DNA of 8,949 nt. Origin: an uncultured Armatimonadota bacterium (GTDB taxonomy: Bacteria > Armatimonadota > Fimbriimonadia > Fimbriimonadales > Fimbriimonadaceae). How positions within the stretch are numbered: the stretch's first letter is position 1; the number at the start of each line of letters is the position of its first letter. The notes below the pieces were generated by a model that had not been told where the DNA came from, did no database searches, and was given only the letters and a program-made list of their open reading frames with translations. Below, in pieces: positions 1 to 6,141 of the stretch. Both the position numbers and the translations under genes were made by a program. Location of the stretch: assembly GCA_946478935.1 (NCBI GenBank), contig CAMLEL010000070.1:1-8949 (forward strand), written 5' to 3'.

Positions 1-1759
1 TTAATCCAAAGCTCACATTGGACACACCCAATATGGTGTTCACTCTTGGGTGCCGCCTGCGAATCTCGGCAATGGCTTCGATGGTCGCAACCGCTGATTG
101 ACGAAACTCCTCGTCGCCAGAACCAAGAGTAAAGGTAAGGCAATCTAGAAATACGTCGTGATCGGGCAGACCATGGGCTCGCGTCCGATCCAGGATCCGC
201 TCGGCAACTTCCACTTTCTTGTCGACCGTCTTGGCCATTCCTGCTTCATCGATTGTCAAAGCGACAACTCCGGCTCCGTACTTCTGACACAGGTCCAGGA
301 TGCGCTGCGTCCGGACCTCTCCGTCTTCGAAGTTGATGGAGTTGACGATTGGCTTGCCGGCCAGGCACTTGAGGGCAGCCTCCACAACGGGCACCTCGGT
401 CGAGTCGATCATGATTGGAGCCTGGATATGCCGGTTGTAGTGGGCGAGCAGCGTCGTCATGTCCCGAGTTTCATCGCGACCGACGTAGGCCGTGCAGACA
501 TCCAACACATGAGAGCCTTCGCCTTCCAACTCGCGGGCAAGCTCTGTGAGACCCTCCCAGTTCTCTGCTGCCAGCATCTCACGGAACGCCTTTGAGCCGT
601 TTGCGTTCGTCTTTTCACCCACGATCAAGTAACTGGCATCCTGCTCGAAAGGGACAAATTGATAAAGTGAAGAGCAGCCGACAAGCTTGAGTCCAGCAGC
701 CTTCTCATCCGTTCCCATTCGGAAATCTAATCCTGGGTAAAGTGTGCGAACGCGCCGACAAAGCGCATTGTCGGCATGACTCTTGCCACCGACTCTTTGA
801 CTCACAGCGCGGATGTGTTCGGGAGTCGTGCCGCAGCACCCTCCGGCCAAAGCAACGCCATGGTCTCGCACGAACCGCTCGTGGTGGTGTGCCAACTCCT
901 CCGGAGAGAGTTTGTAGACGGCCTGCCCGCCCTCCATCATCGGGAGCCCTGCGTTAGGTTGCACCGTAAGGGGACGGGTTGAATGGTCACCCAAAAAACG
1001 AACATGTGGCGCCATTTCGACCGGTCCGGTAGCGCAGTTGATACCGATAGCCTTGACGGCGGGAAAGGCTTCAAGCATGTTCAATGCCGCTCCGATATCG
1101 CTACCTAGGAGCATTGTTCCGGTCTGTTCGATTGTGATTTGAACGAAGAGCGGGACTGTGCGAGCGGTCTCGGCCATTGCGCGCTGGGCGCCGATGATCG
1201 TGGCCTTGACCATTAGCAGGTCCTGCAACGTTTCCAGGAGCAGTGCATCCACACCTTCTTCCAATGCTCCCCGGAACGCACTCGCGTAGGTCAGCTCCAA
1301 CTCGTCGAACGTGCATTGACCCAAACTGACAAGCTTGGTGCCGGGCCCAATCGCTCCGACAACAAACTTGCCGGTTCCTGCCTTGTTTCGAGCTTGAACG
1401 GCGATTTGTGCAGCACGCTTGCCAATTTCGTAATCCAGATCCTCGATGCCATATTCGGCAAGAACAATCGAAGTGCAGCCAAACATATTGGTTTCCACCA
1501 AATCCGAGCCTGCATCGTAATAGCGAGCGTGGATTGCTTCGATCACGTCGGGTCGTGTGAACACGAGAAGCTCATTGCAGCCATCCAGGTTCTTCCCATC
1601 CAATCGCTGGGCTACTTCGCGAACTTTCGGTGGCAAAGAGGGATCGTCCCGCAACACAAAGTCATCGGCCGTCAATTGCGCCGCCTGAATCTGGGTTCCC
1701 ATCGCCCCGTCCCAAATCAGGACGCGGTCGCTCAGTTGGTCGAGCAACTCTGACTGCAT
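1..1759 (-). CDS. metH: Cobalamin-dependent methionine synthase, N-terminal 586 residues (runs off left edge)
   Basis: Transfers a methyl group from methyltetrahydrofolate via cobalamin to homocysteine, giving methionine in the cytoplasm. The frame is open from ATG 1759 to the window edge. Residues about 10-325 are the homocysteine-binding barrel: DGAMGT at 17-22, ETNMFG at 89-94, and the three zinc-ligand cysteines in GINC (Cys242) and GGCCGT (Cys308, Cys309). Residues from about 375 are the pterin-binding barrel: GEKTNANGS near 381, MIDSTE, INFEDGE, LTIDEAGMAK and GVSNVSFGL at 578-586, where the sequence ends. The order of the two domains separates MetH from MetE, BHMT and the MetF fusion proteins. 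The B12 and reactivation domains, if present, lie outside the window. An in-frame TAG sits two codons before the ATG, so this is the first ATG available. No well-spaced Shine-Dalgarno precedes it (AGGA is only 1 nt away). It is divergent from the ABC gene and no metH riboswitch class was recognised upstream. Confidence 0.96.
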   Translation of the reverse strand, partial: MQSELLDQLSDRVLIWDGAMGTQIQAAQLTADDFVLRDDPSLPPKVREVAQRLDGKNLDGCNELLVFTRPDVIEAIHARYYDAGSDLVETNMFGCTSIVLAEYGIEDLDYEIGKRAAQIAVQARNKAGTGKFVVGAIGPGTKLVSLGQCTFDELELTYASAFRGALEEGVDALLLETLQDLLMVKATIIGAQRAMAETARTVPLFVQITIEQTGTMLLGSDIGAALNMLEAFPAVKAIGINCATGPVEMAPHVRFLGDHSTRPLTVQPNAGLPMMEGGQAVYKLSPEELAHHHERFVRDHGVALAGGCCGTTPEHIRAVSQRVGGKSHADNALCRRVRTLYPGLDFRMGTDEKAAGLKLVGCSSLYQFVPFEQDASYLIVGEKTNANGSKAFREMLAAENWEGLTELARELEGEGSHVLDVCTAYVGRDETRDMTTLLAHYNRHIQAPIMIDSTEVPVVEAALKCLAGKPIVNSINFEDGEVRTQRILDLCQKYGAGVVALTIDEAGMAKTVDKKVEVAERILDRTRAHGLPDHDVFLDCLTFTLGSGDEEFRQSAVATIEAIAEIRRRHPRVNTILGVSNVSFGL

Positions 1760-1801
1760 GTCCTATTATGAAGTCGGCTTACAGACTTAATCGTGGGCCA
1801 T

Positions 1802-1856
1802 CGGGGCAACGCATTCGAAAGTTAGCTGGTTGAAGCTTCGAAGCTAACGAACCCCG
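1802..1856. repeat. Nested inverted repeat upstream of metH
   Basis: CGGGG (1802-1806) pairs with CCCCG (1852-1856), and GTTAGCT (1821-1827) pairs with AGCTAAC (1842-1848). The inner loop holds the perfect 10-bp palindrome GCTTCGAAGC (1835-1844). On the minus strand this lies 43-98 nt ahead of the metH start, so it could be a leader hairpin or a protein-binding palindrome. The outer stem is separated from the inner one by an asymmetric bulge (14 nt against 3 nt). It is not followed by a T-run on either strand, so it does not look like an intrinsic terminator. Confidence 0.5.
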
Positions 1857-2097
1857 CAATTCTTTCATCAGCATTTGCGCCAGTTCATAGTCTGTACTGG
1901 TAATCAAGCCGGGCAAGGTCGATCGAAAGCGGCTGACAACATTAATGCGGCAACTCGTAAGCCGCGACGTCTATCGAAATGTACACGTTCGTAATCGTGA
2001 CGGTGACCTTGGCGTCAGTCGTTGGCGCTTGGGGTCTATTGAGAGAGGCGTTGCGCACGTAGCAACGTTGAATCTCAGCTCGTTTGGAAGCCTCTCG

Positions 2098-2127
2098 TTG
2101 AATGCGGGGGGCTTCTTGGTTTATCAA
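2098..2127 (+). promoter_or_regulatory. Possible promoter for the ABC exporter gene
   Basis: TTGAAT (2098-2103) and TATCAA (2122-2127) match the -35 and -10 consensus at four of six bases each, with an 18-nt spacer. Transcription would start near 2134, giving a leader of about 20 nt to the TTG start at 2154. Matches of this quality occur by chance, so the call rests mainly on its position. Confidence 0.3.
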
Positions 2128-2153
2128 AGTCGATACTCGGGTAAACCTTCGAC

Positions 2154-4013
2154 TTGCGTTCCTTCAGGCGAACCCTGACCTTTCTGCAGCCGTATCGCGG
2201 CCGGGTTGTGCTGGCAATCCTTCTAACCTTATTGGTCACCCTTCTCCAAATTGTTCCGCCGCGCCTTTTTCAAGCAACCATTGACCACGGCATCAAGCCA
2301 ACGTTGGACGCCAAAGCGAGACGCGAAGCAATTCTCTCCGAATCGCAGGATGTCTCAAAGCCTGAGTTGAGAGCCAAGGTTCAGCGAGAGGAACGTGACA
2401 TTGCAAGTCGGCAATCTGCGGGCGAGAGAACTATTTTGTGGCTGGCGATCAGTCTGGTCGCCGTTATCTTTCTGCGCAACGCCCTAAGCTTCGCCAATAG
2501 TTACACCCTGACCTGGATCGGGCACCGCTTTGTCTTCGACTTGAGGTTTGCGACCTGGAAGCACCTTCAACGCCTGTCGCTCGCCTACCACAACCAGACT
2601 CAAACGGGCAAGATCATGGCGCGCGTCACAGGCGATATCGAGTTGATCCAAGGTTTGATTCAAGGGCAGTTGGTGACATTCATCAGCGACATCGTGACCT
2701 TGGTTGCAGTCATTGGCATGCTCTTCTTTCTGGAGTGGCGAATCGCGGTCATGATCGTCGCGCTGATCCCCTTTTACGTGATCAGCTACCTGACGTTTCT
2801 CAAACACATTCGCGAAGTAAGCCAAGAGCAGCGTCGCCTATGGGACGAGATGCTTGGCAAACTGGCGGAAAAGATTGCCGGCATCGGTGTGGTGAAAGCC
2901 TTTGTGAAGGAGGATTACGAAACGCAGAGTTTCATGGGGTCGGTCCGCTCCAAGTTTCACGTCGATATGAGACAGGTTCACTTGAACCGGCGGCTCGGTT
3001 TGGTCTCAGGCGTCATTTCCGCTCTGGGAACTGGTTTGGTTTATGCCTATGGCGGGTCGCTCGTTCAGCAAGGGGCGTTGACCACCGGTGTCCTGGTGGC
3101 GCTGACGTTCTATATCGCTTTCGTTTTCAACCCGGCGGTGAGAGTTGTTGACTTCAACAACTCCTTGCAATGGGCATTGGCGGCGATGGATCGGGTGTTT
3201 CAGACGCTCGACACACGACCGGACATCGAGGACCGGCCCAACGCTCCGTCATTGCCAGGGCGCGTCGAGGGTCATGTCGAGTTCGACAATGTGGTGTTTG
3301 AATATGTGAGCGGAAAGCAAGCGATTGCAGGCATCACACTTTCGGTTAACCCCGGTGAAGTTGTCGCCCTCGTCGGGCATAGCGGTGCAGGTAAGAGCAC
3401 GTTAATGAATTTGCTGATGAGGTTCTACGACCCCACATCAGGAGCCGTGCGAGTTGACGGATGGGACCTTGCCGAAGTGCGTTTGGAATCGCTTCGCCGC
3501 AAGGTTGCCATGGTCGCCCAAGAAAACGTGTTGTTCAGCGTCTCGATCCTTGAAAACGTCAAGTATGGGAATCCGCAGGCAAGCGATGAAGAGGCGATCG
3601 AAGCCTGTCGCATCGCCGACCTGCACGAGTTCATTGAGGAACTGCCAGATAAATATGAGACCATGATCGGTGAAGATGGGATCAAACTAAGTGGCGGGCA
3701 AAAGCAGCGGCTCGCTCTGGCTAGGGCACTGCTCACCGATCCGGCCATCCTCATCCTTGACGATGTCACCTCGGCACTGGACGGCGAAACAGAGGCGAGG
3801 GTTCAAAGCGCTTTGGATCGCGTCATGAAGGGTCGAACCACTTTCATCATTGCCCACCGCCTGTCTTCGGTTGTGAATGCCGATTGCATCTATGTGATCG
3901 AGCACGGAGAAGTCGTCGATTCCGGCAAGCATGCCGAACTCGTTGCACGCGAAGGAATCTACCAAGCCATCTACCAAGAGCAGTTCAAAAGCGCATTGCA
4001 GGAAACGGCCTGA
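2154..4013 (+). CDS. ABC exporter half-transporter (MsbA / multidrug type), fused membrane and ATPase domains
   Basis: A 619-residue inner-membrane exporter subunit, the usual layout for ABC half-transporters that work as dimers. Membrane domain: residues about 15-330, with helices near 16-36, 94-116, 175-193, 195-215, 284-300 and 310-328. ATPase domain: A-loop Tyr384, Walker A GHSGAGKST (408-416), Q-loop Gln456, signature LSGGQ (512-516), Walker B ILILDD (532-537), D-loop SALD (540-543), switch His568. The residue after the Walker B aspartate is Asp537, not the usual catalytic Glu, as in the degenerate site of heterodimeric exporters. An extra charged stretch of roughly 45 residues (about 47-93) lies between the first two helices. 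The start is TTG: an in-frame TAA at 2142-2144 excludes anything upstream, and FLQPYRGRV follows as expected near the N terminus. No clear Shine-Dalgarno. Substrate unknown; lipid or drug export is typical of the family. No partner half-transporter lies in the window. Confidence 0.93.
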   Translation: MRSFRRTLTFLQPYRGRVVLAILLTLLVTLLQIVPPRLFQATIDHGIKPTLDAKARREAILSESQDVSKPELRAKVQREERDIASRQSAGERTILWLAISLVAVIFLRNALSFANSYTLTWIGHRFVFDLRFATWKHLQRLSLAYHNQTQTGKIMARVTGDIELIQGLIQGQLVTFISDIVTLVAVIGMLFFLEWRIAVMIVALIPFYVISYLTFLKHIREVSQEQRRLWDEMLGKLAEKIAGIGVVKAFVKEDYETQSFMGSVRSKFHVDMRQVHLNRRLGLVSGVISALGTGLVYAYGGSLVQQGALTTGVLVALTFYIAFVFNPAVRVVDFNNSLQWALAAMDRVFQTLDTRPDIEDRPNAPSLPGRVEGHVEFDNVVFEYVSGKQAIAGITLSVNPGEVVALVGHSGAGKSTLMNLLMRFYDPTSGAVRVDGWDLAEVRLESLRRKVAMVAQENVLFSVSILENVKYGNPQASDEEAIEACRIADLHEFIEELPDKYETMIGEDGIKLSGGQKQRLALARALLTDPAILILDDVTSALDGETEARVQSALDRVMKGRTTFIIAHRLSSVVNADCIYVIEHGEVVDSGKHAELVAREGIYQAIYQEQFKSALQETA

Positions 4014-4059
4014 ACTGCACGGACTATCTCGATACTCCCTCAATTTTCAAATTTTCGTT

Positions 4060-4073
4060 GCGGTAATAACCGC
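4060..4073 (+). terminator. Small hairpin after the ABC gene (weak terminator candidate)
   Basis: GCGGT-AATA-ACCGC is a perfect 5-bp stem with a 4-nt loop, 46 nt after the ABC stop codon. It is not followed by a run of T on either strand, so it is at best a weak or factor-dependent terminator. No better candidate is visible between the ABC gene and the dcw promoter. Confidence 0.22.
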
Positions 4074-4140
4074 TTCGGACTGCTATTCGGCTTAATTATT
4101 AGTAGACATATGTTTCTTTATGTAGATATTGGATAATATT

Positions 4141-4176
4141 CCCCATTTTTCCCCAGATAGGTGTTTACATCGCCCA
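4141..4176 (-). promoter_or_regulatory. Putative MraZ operator: TGGGN boxes at the dcw promoter
   Basis: Read on the minus strand, TGGGG occurs at 4141-4145 and 4151-4155, separated by exactly five bases (AAAAA), and TGGGC occurs at 4172-4176. E. coli MraZ is known to bind TGGGN direct repeats with 5-nt spacers ahead of mraZ. Here the first two boxes sit just upstream of the proposed -35 and the third falls inside the -35/-10 spacer, a good position for repression. The third box is 21 rather than 20 bases from the second, and the orientation is on the template strand, so this is a strong but unproven match. Confidence 0.5.
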
Positions 4177-4193
4177 TTTTTGTGCTGTATATT
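4164..4193 (+). promoter_or_regulatory. Sigma-70-like promoter of the dcw cluster
   Basis: TTTACA (4164-4169) and TATATT (4188-4193) each match the consensus at five of six bases with an 18-nt spacer. They lie in a markedly AT-rich stretch (about 4085-4200) that contrasts with the coding DNA around it. Transcription would begin near 4200 and leave a leader of about 138 nt before the mraZ start. This is the best promoter match I found in the window, and it has TGGGN boxes on both sides of its -35. Confidence 0.5.
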
Positions 4194-4225
4194 TCTCAAT
4201 GTCAGACCTTAGCTAGGAAGGCATT

Positions 4226-4247
4226 GGGTTGACGGGGCAGGGCGGGG
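4226..4247 (+). promoter_or_regulatory. G-quadruplex-like tract in the mraZ leader
   Basis: Four G-runs (4226-4228, 4234-4237, 4240-4242, 4244-4247) are separated by loops of 5, 2 and 1 bases, which fits the G3+N1-7 pattern. The G-rich strand is the coding strand, so the motif would be present in the mRNA leader about 26 nt after the proposed transcription start. Whether it folds cannot be told from sequence. Confidence 0.35.
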
Positions 4248-4270
4248 TGCTCTTCCCAGAATTCGGCGGG

Positions 4271-4300
4271 CGGCGAATCCATGGATGGAATCGCCGTTTT
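4271..4300 (+). promoter_or_regulatory. Strong hairpin plus T4 in the mraZ leader (attenuator-like)
   Basis: CGGCGA (4271-4276) pairs with TCGCCG (4291-4296), and TCCAT (4278-4282) pairs with ATGGA (4285-4289). A single A-A mismatch separates the two stems and a GG sits at the tip. TTTT (4297-4300) follows at once. The arrangement resembles a weak intrinsic terminator inside the leader, 38 nt before the mraZ start. It could act as an attenuator, protect the 5' end or, as DNA, form a near-palindromic binding site. The short T-run argues against efficient termination. Confidence 0.45.
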
Positions 4301-4337
4301 GCCACCAAGCAGTGCAGGAAGTCGGAAGTGATCGCTC

Positions 4338-4841
4338 GTGGCAGGAAACGGATCGATTCAAAGAGAAGAGCCATTTGGTGTCTACGACACGCAAGTGATC
4401 GACTCCAAGCACCGGCTGCTGATTCCCAAGCCGGATCGAGATTTGCTCGGCGCGAACTTTGTTGCGACTCTGATGAACGTGGGTTGCATCGGCCTGTACC
4501 GAGCCAAGGACTTTCAACGCCAACTCGATTACCTGCGCAGCTTCGACCCCATGAACGATGGGACTCAGACCTACACGATGCTGATGTATTCGGGGGTCAA
4601 GTACAACTTGAACTGCGATCCACAGGGGCGGGTCATTATGCCATCGGACCTGCTGAAGCGGGCAGAAATCACGAAGAAAGTTCAGATGATCGGGGTGGTG
4701 GATGTGATCCAGCTCTGGGATCCAGAGCAGCGCGGCCTTTGGGAAGCGGACAAAAAAGGCTATCGTGCCGAACGTCGTCGCGAAATCAAGGAAGCCTACG
4801 ACGAGATGGTGGCCGGCGGACGGCCCATGATGGTGGATTAA
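4338..4841 (+). CDS. mraZ: Transcriptional regulator MraZ
   Basis: DNA-binding repressor of the dcw cluster, related to AbrB-fold proteins, forming rings that bind TGGGN repeats near its own promoter. The 167-residue protein shows the two expected half-domains: first FGVYDTQVIDSKHRLLIP (13-30), the counterpart of the family's D-x-K-x-R signature; second DPQGRVIMPSDLL (94-106) followed by VQMIGVVDVIQLWD (115-128). It is slightly longer than usual, with about 12 extra N-terminal residues and a charged C-terminal tail from about 135. The start is GTG 4338, with GGAAG at 4324-4328 nine bases upstream. An in-frame TGA at 4329-4331 excludes an earlier start. It is first in the cluster, behind a promoter with candidate MraZ boxes, which fits autoregulation. 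The stop overlaps the rsmH start in TAATG. Confidence 0.95.
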   Translation: MAGNGSIQREEPFGVYDTQVIDSKHRLLIPKPDRDLLGANFVATLMNVGCIGLYRAKDFQRQLDYLRSFDPMNDGTQTYTMLMYSGVKYNLNCDPQGRVIMPSDLLKRAEITKKVQMIGVVDVIQLWDPEQRGLWEADKKGYRAERRREIKEAYDEMVAGGRPMMVD

Positions 4842-5734
4842 TGGGGCGACCGCAGCACGACCCAGTCATGCTCGGAGAGCTTTTGGAGATCTTTCCCCTC
4901 AAGCCGGGTGCGACCGTGGTCGACGGAACAATGGGTTTGGCGGGTCATTCGACGGCCATGATTGCCAAGATTTCTCCCGGCGGCAGATTTCTCGGCGTGG
5001 ATTGGGATGAATCCATGCTTGATCTGGCGAAGGTGCGAATCGGTCACCCGGAAGGGGTGGATGTCCATTTTTTGAGAGCAGATTATCGTGAGCTTCCCAC
5101 GGAGATGGACCGGTTGGGTTGGACGGCTGACGCAATTCTTTTGGACTTGGGTCTCAACAGTGCGCAAGTTGACGATGCCAGCCGAGGCATAGCTTTTCGC
5201 GAGGCAGGTCCGCTCGACATGCGGATGGACCGAAGCAGCGGTGAGCCTGCATCGGCGGTGGTGAACCGCCTGTCACTGAATGAACTGGAGCGTGTGATGT
5301 GGGACTTGGGTGACGAACGATGGGCGAGAGCCATTGCCAGGGAAATCGTTGCTCGAAGAAAGGAATCACCACTTCGAACCACCCAGGACTTGGTGAACTG
5401 CGTTTTGGCCGCGATCCCGCCACGAGCCCGAGACAAGCGGATCCATCCGGCTACTCGCACTTTCCAGGCGTTTCGGATTTATGTGAACCGCGAGCTTGAG
5501 GAGTTGGATGAAGCGATTGTCGAAATCGGCAGAAGACTTAAGCCAGGAGGCGTGATGGCAATCTTGAGCTACCACTCAGGTGAAGATCGAGCAGCCAAGC
5601 TGGCCATAAAAGATTTGTCGGATGAAGGATACGAGGAAATGTTCAAGAAGCCCCGAGTCCCATCCGAGTCAGAGGTCGCCCGGAATCCGCGCAGTCGTAG
5701 TGCAAAACTGCGTGCCGCAAGGAGGATGGGTTAG
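4841..5734 (+). CDS. rsmH: 16S rRNA (cytosine1402-N4)-methyltransferase RsmH
   Basis: SAM-dependent enzyme that methylates N4 of C1402 in the 30S P site; formerly MraW. The 297-residue product is close to the usual 300-315. SAM-binding motif DGTMGLAGHS at 28-37; DLGLNSAQVDD from 102, then the family segment ending GPLDMRMD; IHPATRTFQAFRIYVNRELE in the insert domain; SYHSGEDR at 243-250 (usually SFHSLEDR); and the C-terminal NPRSRSAKLRAARR. The start is ATG 4841, overlapping the mraZ stop by one base (TAATG), which suggests translational coupling; GGTGG sits just upstream. The same frame stays open back to 4229, but that upstream part lies over mraZ and has no RsmH similarity. AGGAG follows near the stop and may serve the next gene. 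Confidence 0.96.
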   Translation: MGRPQHDPVMLGELLEIFPLKPGATVVDGTMGLAGHSTAMIAKISPGGRFLGVDWDESMLDLAKVRIGHPEGVDVHFLRADYRELPTEMDRLGWTADAILLDLGLNSAQVDDASRGIAFREAGPLDMRMDRSSGEPASAVVNRLSLNELERVMWDLGDERWARAIAREIVARRKESPLRTTQDLVNCVLAAIPPRARDKRIHPATRTFQAFRIYVNRELEELDEAIVEIGRRLKPGGVMAILSYHSGEDRAAKLAIKDLSDEGYEEMFKKPRVPSESEVARNPRSRSAKLRAARRMG

Positions 5735-5751
5735 GAGTAAGACCAGGGACC

Positions 5752-6141
5752 ATGGAGGGTCCCATTAGAAACATGAGTGCCATACCGATTGCAAAACCGA
5801 ATATCCATGTCCGCCCGCGGGCTCGAGTAACGGGAGTACGCGGGAACACTGGCGCCCTTGTCATGCAAGGTGCGCTCACGTTCGGCGTTATAGCCGTGCT
5901 TGTCTTTGGGGCAAGCAGCCTCTTTGGTCACGTGATGGTTGAAAAAGCACGCAGGGAAGGAATCGCCGCAAATCGACGATTGAAGGCGGCAGTGGCGGCA
6001 CAGTCGGCTCTAGCCAGACAAATCGAGGCGTTGTCCGATGAGGCGTCGCTTAAACTTTGGGCCAAGCGCAACGGAATGGTTGCACCGGATTTGGCTCCCA
6101 AATCGTCTGGAAGTAGCCGTGTCATCGTTGCTCGCAGATAG
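5752..6141 (+). CDS. ftsL: FtsL-like small septal membrane protein
   Basis: A 129-residue single-pass membrane protein between rsmH and ftsI, the normal place for FtsL, which links FtsB/DivIC to the FtsW-FtsI synthase. Residues 1-35 are a basic cytoplasmic tail, about 36-58 are a hydrophobic helix, and 62-103 are a charged, alanine-rich stretch likely to form a coiled coil. WAKRNGMVAPD (103-113) resembles the motif that usually ends the FtsL coiled coil. FtsL sequences diverge greatly, so the name rests on position and topology. The start is uncertain: ATG 5752 has AGGAG 14 bases upstream and AGGGA too close, while ATG 5773 (Met8) has GGAGGG 13 bases upstream. The gene begins 17 nt after rsmH and overlaps the ftsI start by 23 nt. 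Confidence 0.8.
   Translation: MEGPIRNMSAIPIAKPNIHVRPRARVTGVRGNTGALVMQGALTFGVIAVLVFGASSLFGHVMVEKARREGIAANRRLKAAVAAQSALARQIEALSDEASLKLWAKRNGMVAPDLAPKSSGSSRVIVARR

Larger units (their letters stand above)
1760..2153. other. Divergent intergenic region with inverted repeats; no convincing gene
   Basis: This 394-bp gap separates metH (leftward) from the ABC exporter (rightward) and should hold both promoters. Short open frames exist on both strands, but none has a convincing start, ribosome site or recognisable product. Several inverted repeats are visible: 1802-1856, 1880-1900 (CCAGT/ACTGG), 1947-1965 (GCGGC/GCCGC, 9-nt loop) and 2049-2067 (CGTTGC/GCAACG, 7-nt loop). I did not recognise a cobalamin, SAM or SAH riboswitch, nor tmRNA, RNase P or SRP RNA signatures. 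The region may be plain regulatory DNA, a structured RNA or the remains of a gene. Confidence 0.6.

Noticed and set aside
158..595. 145-codon plus-strand open frame
   Set aside because: It lies opposite metH, whose conserved pterin-domain motifs run through the same bases on the minus strand.
1316..1753. 145-codon plus-strand open frame
   Set aside because: It is the antisense shadow of the MetH homocysteine domain.
1760..1960. Cobalamin, SAM or SAH riboswitch ahead of metH
   Set aside because: I looked for the B12 box and the SAM and SAH riboswitch core motifs and did not recognise any; a covariance-model search would settle it.
1942..2127. 61-codon minus-strand frame with TTG start (and the overlapping 77-codon plus-strand frame 1945-2178)
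   Set aside because: There is no ribosome site and no recognisable family. The two frames overlap on opposite strands and the region is rich in inverted repeats. I cannot support either as a gene.
4106..4113. ACATATGT palindrome
   Set aside because: An 8-bp palindrome in AT-rich DNA is expected by chance and has no repeat partner nearby.
4229..4840. 204-codon in-frame upstream extension of the rsmH frame
   Set aside because: It lies over mraZ in another frame and has no RsmH similarity. RsmH begins normally at ATG 4841 (MGRPQHDPVML).
6038..6118. 27-codon upstream extension of ftsI
   Set aside because: It overlaps the ftsL coding region and does not look like an FtsI N terminus. GTG 6119 has a better-spaced ribosome site.
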